A stretch of 64,000 bases of DNA from RBG-13-68-16 sp041494245 (GTDB taxonomy: Bacteria > Acidobacteriota > Thermoanaerobaculia > Thermoanaerobaculales > Thermoanaerobaculaceae): assembly GCA_041494245.1 (NCBI GenBank), contig JBGQAK010000011.1, forward strand, positions 88,058-152,057, read 5' to 3'. The notes beneath the pieces were generated by a model. That model searched no databases. It saw nothing but the letters and a program-made list of their open reading frames with translations, and was not told the DNA's origin. Below are positions 33,412 to 40,067 of this stretch, in pieces (within the stretch, counting starts at the first letter, position 1; each line of letters begins with the position of its first letter). Both the position numbers and the translations under genes were made by a program.

Positions 33412-34002
33412 ATGGCGAAGGAACGGAAACCGGATAGCAAGGCGGTTGCAGAGGCCCGCGTGGAGCTCGCGGCGATCGTCGGCGAGTTGCGGGCAGCGAA
33501 GACGCGGATGCAGGCGGTCGCGCGCCGTCTCGAGCGGGCCGGCAAGCGGGCTCAGCCGCTCGGTGAGCTGGACGGCGAGCCCTATACCGAGGAGCGCTGG
33601 CTCGCTGGCAGCATCCGGGGCACCGTTGAGGAGGGCTTGGAAGATGCGATCGACCTGCTCAGCAAGAAAGCGCAGGGCGTGGCCAGCGTCGGGCTTGCGG
33701 CGGCGATCGCGCTCGAGGCGAAGCGCAAGGCGAAGAGGGAGGCGAGGACCACGAGAGCGCTGGAACTGGTGCAGGCAATCGCGGCCGTTCCTGCTGACCC
33801 CGGCAAGCTGACCAGCCTGGGCCGCGCCAAACTCCAGGAGGAGTTTTGCCAGGTCGCTCACGATCTAGGCTGGCTCCGGCCTTGCTATCTGAACACGCCG
33901 GGCGGAGACGAGGCGTACCGAAAGTGTCTCGCGAACCACGGCCTCACTGTCGAGACCATGGCTATGGCGTGCGGTGGGTACTACGCCGGGTACGCTGTCT
34001 GA
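33412..34002 (+). CDS. Array protein 4 (small helical family, long form)
   Basis: 196 residues. The N-terminus copies array protein 2 (KPDSKAVAEARVELAAIVGEL), the middle has a long basic helix (ALEAKRKAKREARTTRALELV), and the C-terminal part is unrelated to the others (GGDEAYRKCLANHGLTVETM). No known family. It ends the array. Confidence 0.68.
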   Translation: MAKERKPDSKAVAEARVELAAIVGELRAAKTRMQAVARRLERAGKRAQPLGELDGEPYTEERWLAGSIRGTVEEGLEDAIDLLSKKAQGVASVGLAAAIALEAKRKAKREARTTRALELVQAIAAVPADPGKLTSLGRAKLQEEFCQVAHDLGWLRPCYLNTPGGDEAYRKCLANHGLTVETMAMACGGYYAGYAV

Positions 34003-34062
34003 GGGGCGGTAACGGGTGCACCGCGGGGCGGCTCCGGCCTGTGAAAGGAAAGGAGAACGACC

Positions 34063-34326
34063 ATGAACCTTGAGAAAGATCAGGACCTCGTTCCAGAGCT
34101 TCGGAGGCTGATGCAGTCTGAGGGCGTTCCAGCTCAGGAGGCCTTTAGCCTCCTCTCGGAATGCATCAAGCCACCACCACATCCGGTCTCATTGAAAGAG
34201 CGGGGCGCCATTCACCTTGCGGATGCTGGGCTCCACATGCGGGTGGCCGACGCGCTCAGGGCCACCGGCGCCGCCAACCTCAGGGAACTCTGTGACGCTC
34301 TTGATGCTGAGGTGGGTGGGGAATGA
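34063..34326 (+). CDS. Small helical element protein
   Basis: 87 residues with a strong ribosome site (GGAAAGGAG) ahead of ATG. The sequence is helical (LVPELRRLMQSEGVPAQEAF; VADALRATGAANLRELCDAL). The 4-nt overlap with the next gene (ATGA) indicates a two-gene unit. No family recognised. Confidence 0.62.
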   Translation: MNLEKDQDLVPELRRLMQSEGVPAQEAFSLLSECIKPPPHPVSLKERGAIHLADAGLHMRVADALRATGAANLRELCDALDAEVGGE

Positions 34327-34667
34327 GCACTGAGAGCGCCATTCTGCTCGAGCTGCAGGAAGTCAACAAGCGTCTGGCACGCATCGAGGCACGGTTGGAT
34401 GCGATCTCGCCAACGCCCTGGCCTGATCGGATGAACACGACCGAAGGCGTGCTCTACATCCGCCATGCGTATCGCCGGCCGAAGTTTTGCGCGGGCACGC
34501 TGTACCGATGCCTCAAGGAGGGGCGGCTCTCGGACATCGCGAAGCCGCGACGCTGGCTGCGGACGGAGATCGACGCGCTGCTCGGCGGAGTGCCTCACCC
34601 ACCGCCAGGCCGGAAGGACGGGCGGGGTGTACACTCACTGCAGATCGCCCATGGCCGAGCCGGTTGA
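34323..34667 (+). CDS. HTH (AlpA/excisionase-like) protein with coiled-coil start
   Basis: 114 residues: a short coiled coil (LQEVNKRLARIEARLDAI) followed by TEGVLYIRHAYRRPKFCAGTLYRCLKEGRL...RWLRTEIDALLGG, the helix-turn-helix plus wing of MerR-like excisionases. The second such protein in the element, so one may control excision and the other transcription. Confidence 0.65.
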   Translation: MSTESAILLELQEVNKRLARIEARLDAISPTPWPDRMNTTEGVLYIRHAYRRPKFCAGTLYRCLKEGRLSDIAKPRRWLRTEIDALLGGVPHPPPGRKDGRGVHSLQIAHGRAG

Positions 34668-34727
34668 GAGCCTGTCATCTCGGACGCCGTTGCGGGCTGC
34701 ACCGTAACGACGCCGATGGAGGGATAG

Positions 34728-34895
34728 ATGGTCACCCTGTTGGTTATCCTTGCGCTTCTCATTGCGGTCGGCGCAACGGCAAGCCTGACCCAGGCCACGC
34801 TCGGCGTCGGTCTGGTGGCGCTCGCGTGCCTCCTCGCGATCTTCGCGCGGCTCGCTCAGGCCTCGGCTCGGGTTTGTCATGGTGAACGATGCTAA
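34728..34895 (+). CDS. 55-residue membrane protein
   Basis: Begins MVTLLVILALLIAVGATASL, continues with a second hydrophobic helix (LGVGLVALACLLAIFARLA) and ends with a short basic Cys-containing tail. GGAGGG precedes ATG by 5 nt. Two-helix small membrane proteins in phages and satellites are often holin-like or act in superinfection exclusion, but no muralytic enzyme is next to it. Confidence 0.65.
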   Translation: MVTLLVILALLIAVGATASLTQATLGVGLVALACLLAIFARLAQASARVCHGERC

Positions 34896-35052
34896 CAGGC
34901 CCTCATCCTGAGCCTAGTCGCAAGACGGCGCCTAAGCTTAGCAGGTGCAGTATTAGGCTAGGCGACATAATGTACCTTATCGGACGTAGTGTTGCACATA
35001 GCCATTGACTACGCGACGCAGCGAGCCTAGCATTACCCCCTGGAGGTGTCCA
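34896..35052. other. 157-bp gap with AT-richer, short-repeat sequence
   Basis: No gene. Short GGCTAG/GCTTAG-type words recur, and ACATAATGT, a partial palindrome also found in the gap at 36619-36958, occurs near 34966. It may hold the promoter and operator of the ribbon-helix-helix gene. I cannot place a promoter with confidence. Confidence 0.4.
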
Positions 35053-35274
35053 GTGCCCAAGAACAAGCTCCCGGGAGCCGGGGGGCGTCTCGCCGAGGTC
35101 CTCGAGGCGGCACTCCCCACGCCCAAGCCGCGACGCGAGAAACAGGTCATGACGGTGTGGACCGATGAGGAGTACAAGCGACTGGCCAAGGCGGCCGGTG
35201 TTCGCGGCGTGAAGCTGGCCGCGTTCGTTCGCGACCTCGCCTTGGCAGCGCTCACCACGCTTGACACGAAGTAG
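35053..35274 (+). CDS. Ribbon-helix-helix-like DNA-binding protein
   Basis: 73 residues. GTG 35053 follows GGAGGT by 5 nt. The C-terminal half, KQVMTVWTDEEYKRLAKAAG...LAAFVRDLALAAL, fits a CopG/MobC-like beta strand then two helices. It could be an autorepressor, antitoxin or relaxosome accessory protein. No relaxase or toxin is adjacent. Confidence 0.6.
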   Translation: MPKNKLPGAGGRLAEVLEAALPTPKPRREKQVMTVWTDEEYKRLAKAAGVRGVKLAAFVRDLALAALTTLDTK

Positions 35275-35398
35275 AAAAGACACGGCCGCCACGCGGGAGC
35301 TCACCGCTAGCGGCTTCAGCCTGCCTAGCACTGCGACCGCTCAAACCGGCCGCTGGACTAGGCCCCTTCCTGGCGCTACGCTCTCAGCTGGGTGACAA

Positions 35399-36118
35399 AT
35401 GCCGCAGACCTTCAACGTCTACTGTGACGAGAGCTGCCACCTCCTAAACGACGGGCAGAAGGTCATGACCCTCGGCGCCGTCTGGTGCCCTGCTGATGCT
35501 ACAAGGCGGCTTTCGTTGGTCGTGCGGGGGCTCAAGGTCGAGGACGGGCTCGGGCGCCGTTTCGAGTCGAAGTGGACGAAGGTTTCCCCGGCCAAGGCCG
35601 CGTTCTACACCGCCCTCGTCGATCTGTTCTTCAACGAGCCTTGCCTGCACTTCCGCGGACTCCTCGTCTCGGACAAGACGAAGCTAGACCACATCACCTA
35701 CGGGCAAACACACGACGACTGGTATTACAAGATGTACTTTCGCCTTCTCCAGCCGATCCTCCATCCGGCCAGCCAGTACCGGATCTACCTCGACATCAAG
35801 GACACACGGAGCGCCGCGAAGGTTCGCAAGCTCGGCGAGGTGCTCGCGAATGCCAACTACGATTTCGACCGCAGCATGATTCAACGGGTGCAAACGGTGC
35901 GCTCACACGACGTCGAGCTCCTCCAGCTAGCTGACCTCTTTATCGGAGCGATTGCATATCGCAACCGGGGGTTCCACGGCAACAGCGGTAAGGAGGCGGT
36001 GGTTAACCGAGTCATCGCGCGCTCCGGGAAAAGCCTTGTCCGCTCGACAATCCTGGGCGAGCCGAAGTTCAACCTTTTCGTGTGGACAACTCAACAGCCC
36101 TCCCAGGACCTCCCGTGA
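35399..36118 (+). CDS. DUF3800 domain protein (cargo)
   Basis: 239 residues. The N-terminus VYCDESCHL has the D-E-S motif of DUF3800, a family thought to have an RNase H-like fold with conserved acidic residues; later acidic sites are YLDIKDTRS (about 138) and LLQLADLFIGAI (about 180), which match the family's second and third motifs. DUF3800 genes are frequent on mobile elements and in defence neighbourhoods, but no mechanism is established. Linked by a 4-nt GTGA overlap to the next gene. Confidence 0.82.
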   Translation: MPQTFNVYCDESCHLLNDGQKVMTLGAVWCPADATRRLSLVVRGLKVEDGLGRRFESKWTKVSPAKAAFYTALVDLFFNEPCLHFRGLLVSDKTKLDHITYGQTHDDWYYKMYFRLLQPILHPASQYRIYLDIKDTRSAAKVRKLGEVLANANYDFDRSMIQRVQTVRSHDVELLQLADLFIGAIAYRNRGFHGNSGKEAVVNRVIARSGKSLVRSTILGEPKFNLFVWTTQQPSQDLP

Positions 36119-36618
36119 CACTGCCCGCTTGGCTCCCACCGATCCAGTCGTGCAATGGCTCGTGGCCCGAAGTCGTGACCGCGCTCTACGCCATCTTCGA
36201 CAGGGACTTCCGCTCTGGAGGCCCAAGCTTCCAGGGAACGCGGATTTGGTGGAACCGCACCGTGAAGGCCGGAGATCAGTTCGAGGAAGGGTTCTGGCAC
36301 CTCATTAGCCGTACAGATCCGAGGACCGGCGAGCGCCTCCCGGAGTTCCGTCGGGCAGAGCGCCTGCCCTGGTGCCGCCCAGTCATCGACCATGAGCGCG
36401 AGCCTGAGGTCCTCGTCTGGGACTACGACAAGGGTGAAGGGCTCGTCAGGACCTATGTATGGCTTCGTGACTTTGACTACGTGGTCGTCCTCCAGCGTCG
36501 GGTGCTCAACCGCAAGCCGCCCGCGAAGACGATCATGTTCCTCCTGACGGCGTACCACCTGGACGGCGATGGCGCGCGGCGCTGGTACGAGCGGAGCTAC
36601 GCCGCACGCATCCAATAA
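36115..36618 (+). CDS. DUF3800-coupled protein of unknown function
   Basis: 167 residues. GTG 36115 overlaps the DUF3800 stop. The sequence is rich in Trp and Arg and shows FWHLISRTDPRTGERLPEF, LPWCRPVIDH, VWDYDKGEG and WLRDFDYVVVL. It looks like one compact alpha/beta domain with His/Asp/Arg residues that could be catalytic. I recognise the pattern as a recurrent mobile-element protein but cannot name a family. The two genes probably work together. Confidence 0.7.
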   Translation: MTLPAWLPPIQSCNGSWPEVVTALYAIFDRDFRSGGPSFQGTRIWWNRTVKAGDQFEEGFWHLISRTDPRTGERLPEFRRAERLPWCRPVIDHEREPEVLVWDYDKGEGLVRTYVWLRDFDYVVVLQRRVLNRKPPAKTIMFLLTAYHLDGDGARRWYERSYAARIQ

Positions 36619-36958
36619 TGCAATCGCCGCCTCGGGCAACCCGGTAAGCGGCGAAAGGGCTCTTTCCACACATGGTGGATGAGGCTATAAACAACATAAT
36701 GTGTCGGAGCGCACAAATCAAGCCTTCTTGGTGGCAAAGGTACTTCCAATACTGCGCATTCTTGTGTAAACGTAAGAATTTGAGGTTCTTACGCCTCGGA
36801 ACTTGTTTGGCTTCTTCACCCATCTGACCATCCGACCAGGGCTACCCGCAAGGGTCGATCGGCGTCTACCTACGTCGTCCAGCGCCGGGGAGAGTGGCAC
36901 GGCCGCTTCCCGCACACCAGCGCCGAGGCCCTGCCGCTCACTGAGGAGAGATAGCACC
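36619..36958. other. 340-bp AT-richer gap with a hairpin
   Basis: No complete gene. The region is the least GC-rich in the window. CGTAAGAA (36771-36778) and TTCTTACG (36786-36793) form a perfect 8-bp stem with a 7-nt loop, which may end the DUF3800 transcript. The last 100 bp read in one frame as a short tail (YVVQRRGEWHGRF...LTEER) that stops at 36955, likely the end of a lost gene. Confidence 0.5.
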
Positions 36959-37561
36959 ATGAAAAACACACTGCCCAGGTGCAAGCGACCGGGGCACGAC
37001 GAAAGGCCAACTCTTCGTGCTCAGGGTAGGTCGGAAGTCCCGCATTTGCAACCCACACACGAGGCAGCGCCAGAGGTGAAAGTGATCCCGTCTTCTAGCT
37101 TGCTGGCCGCTGCCCTCGACTTGGCCGGCCGCGGCTATCCCGTCTTTCCCGTCTACGACCCCAGCCCTAGCGGATGCTCGTGCGGCCGTAGGAGCTGCAA
37201 CAGCCGCGGCAAGCATCTCCGAACCGAGCACGGTTTGAGCGACGCAACCTGTGACCCCATGCGCATCGGCACGTGGCGGGGACGATGGCCCGCGGCAAAC
37301 ATCGGCCTGGCGGTGCCCACTGGGCACGTGGTCCTTGACTGTGACGACGCGACCGCGACGCGGGGGCTTCGCGGGGAACGCCGGTGGCTCGGAGACGAGC
37401 CCAGCGGGCCTACCCCGCACCCTGACCCCTTGCTCGGCGTGATCGCCGGCCTGGGGGCAACAAAGAGAGCCCGATGCTCGCCAGCCCGAAATCTGGCCGC
37501 TGTTGCAACCGGGTTGCAACATCTTGGTGACGCTCGTCAAGCTCTTCGCGTAAGTTACTGA
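36959..37561 (+). pseudogene. Truncated bifunctional primase-polymerase (AEP) remnant
   Basis: About 200 codons from ATG 36959 (GAGGAGAG upstream). Residues about 45-125 match the N-terminus of PrimPol proteins: ALDLAGRGYPVFPVYDP, a Cys-rich insert (CSCGRRSCNSRGKHL), TWRGRWPAANIGLAVPTG and the metal motif VVLDCDD. Beyond that the sequence loses similarity and runs into the GTTGCAAC site and attR; the rest of the polymerase and any helicase domain are missing. It is a remnant of a replication gene from a related element. Confidence 0.7.
37502..37520. repeat. Paired palindrome near the right end: GTTGCAAC-CGG-GTTGCAAC
   Basis: Exact reverse complement of the left-end site at 21789-21807, 45 bp inside attR and inside the primase remnant. 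Inverted placement at both ends of the element suggests a recombination or replication site. Confidence 0.7.
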
Positions 37562-37565
37562 TTCT

Positions 37566-37614
37566 ATTGGAGCCAACGCGCGGGATCGAACCGCGGACCT
37601 GCTGATTACGAATC
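37566..37614. repeat. attR, 49-bp direct repeat within tRNA-Thr
   Basis: Identical to attL. Covers the CCA end, acceptor 3' strand, T arm, variable loop and part of the anticodon arm of tRNA-Thr plus two bases beyond CCA. The tRNA stays intact on this side. Confidence 0.95.
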
Positions 37615-37643
37615 AGCTGCTCTACCAGCTGAGCTACGTTGGC
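37568..37643 (-). tRNA. tRNA-Thr (anticodon CGT)
   Basis: 76 nt including encoded CCA. The acceptor stem GCCAACG/CGTTGGC, D stem GCTC/GAGC, anticodon stem GCTGA/TCAGC with loop TTCGTAA (anticodon CGT) and T stem CGCGG/CCGCG with loop TTCGATC are all perfect. The discriminator base is T, as allowed for Thr. It serves as the attachment site of the element. Confidence 0.96.
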
Positions 37644-37696
37644 CCCGGCCGCCGAAAGGTACCACAGGGACCGGCGGCCGCCAAGAGGGTTCCTCC

Positions 37697-38659
37697 ATGC
37701 CGGAAGCGGTTTTTCGGGCCATCCGCCCGCCTGCCGCGGACCCGGCGGGAGTAGCATGCGCGGCTGTGACGCACGGATCACGCTGGGGCCTGGCGGCGGC
37801 TTACGCCTCCGTTTGCCTGATCTGGGGCAGCACCTACCTCGCCATCAAGGTCGGCCTGGCGAGCTTCGATCCGTTCTTCTACGCCGGGGTGCGATACGCC
37901 CTGGCGACGGTGCTGACCTTCGCGCTGGCCCGCGCGCGAGGCGTGCCTTTCGAGGGCCCGTTCAGGCGCTGGTGGCCGGCGTTCGGCGTCGGCGTGCTGC
38001 TGGTCGCGGCGTGCAACGGCATGGTCTTCTGGGCGGAGACCCGGCTCGACTCCGGTTTCACGGCGCTCCTCCTGACCACCAGCCCGGTGTTCACGGCGCT
38101 GCTCTCCCCGCTGCTGTCGCGCGACCCGGCACCACGGCTCGCCGGCTGGCTCGGCATCGCGCTCGGCCTCGGCGGGACGGTGGTGCTGATCGCCCCGTGG
38201 CACGCGGGCAGTCTCACGCTCCTTCCCGCCATCGTCGCCGAGGTTTCGGTGGTCGTGTGGGCTGTCGGCTCACTGTGGGTGCGGCGCATCCGGGAAAGCT
38301 TCCACCCGATGGCGCTCGCCGTCGCCCAGATGGCCGCCGGGGCGGTGGTGCTGCTGGCGATCTCGGCGGTACGGGGCCAGGCGCTGGTCGGGCCGGTGAC
38401 GGGGCGCTCCCTGGCGGCCCTCGGCTACCTCGTGGTGTTCGGCTCGACGGTGGCGTTCGCCGCGTACTTCTACCTGCTGCGCGACTGGGACGCCACGCGG
38501 GTCGCCACCTCGACCTACGTCAACACGGTCGTCGCGCTCGCCCTGGGCGTCGTGCTGCTCGGGGAGCCTATGACGGGGGGCATGGTCTTTGGGACGGCGG
38601 TCGTCTTCGCGGGCGTGGCCCTGGTCCTGCGCGAGCAGCAGGGCCTGGGCCAAACCTGA
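37697..38659 (+). CDS. EamA/DMT family transporter
   Basis: 320 residues with about ten membrane helices in two EamA repeats (first GLAAAYASVCLIWGSTYLAIK, second near VSVVVWAVGSLWVRRI). Members export amino acids or other metabolites. ATG 37697 has an AGAGGG site 7 nt upstream; GTG 37766 would remove a non-hydrophobic N-terminus. It is followed 23 bp later by a sulphur-amino-acid enzyme gene, which hints at export of a related metabolite. Confidence 0.85.
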   Translation: MPEAVFRAIRPPAADPAGVACAAVTHGSRWGLAAAYASVCLIWGSTYLAIKVGLASFDPFFYAGVRYALATVLTFALARARGVPFEGPFRRWWPAFGVGVLLVAACNGMVFWAETRLDSGFTALLLTTSPVFTALLSPLLSRDPAPRLAGWLGIALGLGGTVVLIAPWHAGSLTLLPAIVAEVSVVVWAVGSLWVRRIRESFHPMALAVAQMAAGAVVLLAISAVRGQALVGPVTGRSLAALGYLVVFGSTVAFAAYFYLLRDWDATRVATSTYVNTVVALALGVVLLGEPMTGGMVFGTAVVFAGVALVLREQQGLGQT

Positions 38660-38682
38660 TAGATTGCGCGGGGGAGGCGGTC

Positions 38683-39897
38683 ATGCGTTCGAAGGTCAAG
38701 GGGCGGCACAGCAAGGCAATCCACGGCGGGCTCGATCCCACGAAGCACATGGGCGCGGTCTCGGTGCCGATCTACCAGAGCTCGACCTTTGCGTTCCCGA
38801 GTGCCGAGGAGGGTGCGGCCCGTTTTGCCGGCACGTCAGCGGGCCCGATCTACACGAGGCTCGGCAACCCAACGGTGGCGGCGCTGGAGGATTGCGTGGC
38901 CGAGCTCGAGGGCGGGTGCGGGGCCGTCGGCACCGCGACCGGGATGGGGGCGGCGACCACCACGTTCCTCGCGCTGCTGCGGCACGGGGACCACGTGGTG
39001 GGCTCGCACCCGCTCTACGGTCCGACCCGAGCCCTTCTGGAGAAGCAATTCGCCCGCTTCGGCGTCACGTGCACCTTCGTGCCCGCCACTGACACGGCGG
39101 CGTTGCGGGCCGCCGTACGTCCTGAGACGCGTCTCATCTTTGTCGAGACCCCCGCCAACCCCACCCTCGACCTGGTGGACCTGGAGGCGGCGGTCGGGCT
39201 CGCCCGTGAAACCGGTGCGCCGCTGGTGGTCGACAACACCTTCGCCGGTCCGCACCTCCAGCGGCCCATCGAGCGCGGGGCCGACGTGGTGATGCACTCG
39301 ATGACCAAGTCGCTGAACGGGCACGCGGACGTGGTGGCCGGCATCGTCGTTGCGCGCACGCCGGATTTGCTGGCGACGCTACGCGAGACCTCCAAGGCGA
39401 TCGGAACGACCATGGACCCGCACCAGGCCTGGCTGGTGCTGCGGGGCATCCGCACGCTGGGCATGCGGGTCGAGCGCGCGCAGGAGAACGCACGAACGCT
39501 GGCGGCCTGGATCGAGCGCCACCCCGCGGTGGCCTGGGTGCGCTACCCGGGGTTGCCTTCCCACCCGCAGCACGAGCTGGCGCGCAGGCAGATGGACGGG
39601 CCCGGCTCGGTGATCTCCTTCGAGCTGCGCGGCGGCGTGGAGGCGGGGCGCCGGCTGATGGACGCGTTGAAGCTGATCGTCCTCGCCGTTTCCCTGGGCG
39701 GCGTCGAGTCGCTGATCGAGCACCCCGCCTCGATGACGCACTCCAAGGCGTCCGCCGACGAGCTGCTGCGGCAGGGGATCACCGCCGGCCTCGTCCGCCT
39801 CTCGGTGGGGTGCGAGGACGTGGAGGACCTGCGGGCCGACCTCGAGCAGGCCCTCGCGGTGGTCACGAGCGCTGAGCCGGTCTCGGCGACGCGGTGA
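38683..39897 (+). CDS. Cys/Met-metabolism PLP enzyme (cystathionine/methionine gamma-lyase or gamma-synthase type)
   Basis: 404 residues, typical length. PLP-binding features: SVPIYQSSTFAF near the start, ATGMGAATTT, VVDNTFAGP and the lysine in SMTKSLNGHADVVAG (about residue 211), then GGVESLIEHPASMTHS, which marks gamma-family enzymes of transsulfuration. Whether it makes or breaks cystathionine/methionine cannot be decided by eye. GGGGGAGG precedes ATG 38683. A terminator follows. Confidence 0.9.
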   Translation: MRSKVKGRHSKAIHGGLDPTKHMGAVSVPIYQSSTFAFPSAEEGAARFAGTSAGPIYTRLGNPTVAALEDCVAELEGGCGAVGTATGMGAATTTFLALLRHGDHVVGSHPLYGPTRALLEKQFARFGVTCTFVPATDTAALRAAVRPETRLIFVETPANPTLDLVDLEAAVGLARETGAPLVVDNTFAGPHLQRPIERGADVVMHSMTKSLNGHADVVAGIVVARTPDLLATLRETSKAIGTTMDPHQAWLVLRGIRTLGMRVERAQENARTLAAWIERHPAVAWVRYPGLPSHPQHELARRQMDGPGSVISFELRGGVEAGRRLMDALKLIVLAVSLGGVESLIEHPASMTHSKASADELLRQGITAGLVRLSVGCEDVEDLRADLEQALAVVTSAEPVSATR

Positions 39898-39915
39898 GCA
39901 ACGGACTCATTTGAA

Positions 39916-39942
39916 CGAGCCGGAAGCCGCCGCCCCGGCTCG
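39916..39942 (+). terminator. Rho-independent terminator after the PLP enzyme gene
   Basis: Stem CGAGCCGG (39916-39923) and CCGGCTCG (39935-39942), 8 bp with an 11-nt loop, followed by CTTGTATT. It separates the transporter/PLP-enzyme unit from the next operon. Confidence 0.72.
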
Positions 39943-39948
39943 CTTGTA

Positions 39949-39977
39949 TTGAGATTTCACAAATTCGGTGCTACAAC
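39949..39977 (+). promoter_or_regulatory. Promoter of the PLP enzyme-homoserine dehydrogenase-ALDH operon
   Basis: TTGAGA (39949-39954), 17-nt spacer, TACAAC (39972-39977). It leaves a leader of about 80 nt that contains two short hairpins (GGCTC/GAGCC; ACCGC/GCGGT) before the ribosome site AGGAGGG and ATG 40068. The hairpins may be regulatory, but I do not match them to a known riboswitch. Confidence 0.6.
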
Positions 39978-40067
39978 TCGAATGCTGCAGGTATCCTCGG
40001 GAGGCTCTTTGGAGCCGCACCTTCGCCCGGCGACACCGCTGCGCGGTCACCCGGTCAGGAGGGACCC

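Larger units (their letters stand above)
21620..37614. mobile_element. Integrated element in tRNA-Thr(CGT): phage-satellite-like, about 15.9 kb
   Basis: Bounded by a 49-bp perfect direct repeat (21620-21668 and 37566-37614). The right copy is part of an intact tRNA-Thr gene and the left copy is the displaced 3' fragment. All genes are on the plus strand and many overlap by 1-4 nt. It encodes an integrase, an excisionase-like protein, replication proteins, a tape-measure-like protein, regulators, an array of related small proteins and a DUF3800 cargo pair. It lacks visible capsid, portal, protease and large terminase genes. Composition is visibly less GC-extreme than the flanking chromosome. 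Confidence 0.9.

Noticed and set aside
21801..36618. A complete prophage
   Set aside because: No capsid, portal, protease, large terminase, tail tube or lysis cassette could be recognised, so satellite-like or reduced element is the better description.
37639..39897. A 752-codon open frame that would fuse a novel N-terminus to the PLP enzyme
   Set aside because: The first 348 codons run antiparallel in quality to the EamA transporter, which is encoded in another frame. The PLP enzyme has a clear ribosome site and ATG at 38683, so the extension is chance in GC-rich DNA.
39985..40067. A SAM-type riboswitch ahead of the PLP enzyme operon
   Set aside because: The leader has two small hairpins but none of the conserved SAM-I, SAM-II, SAM-IV or SAH core sequences that I know, and it is only about 80 nt.
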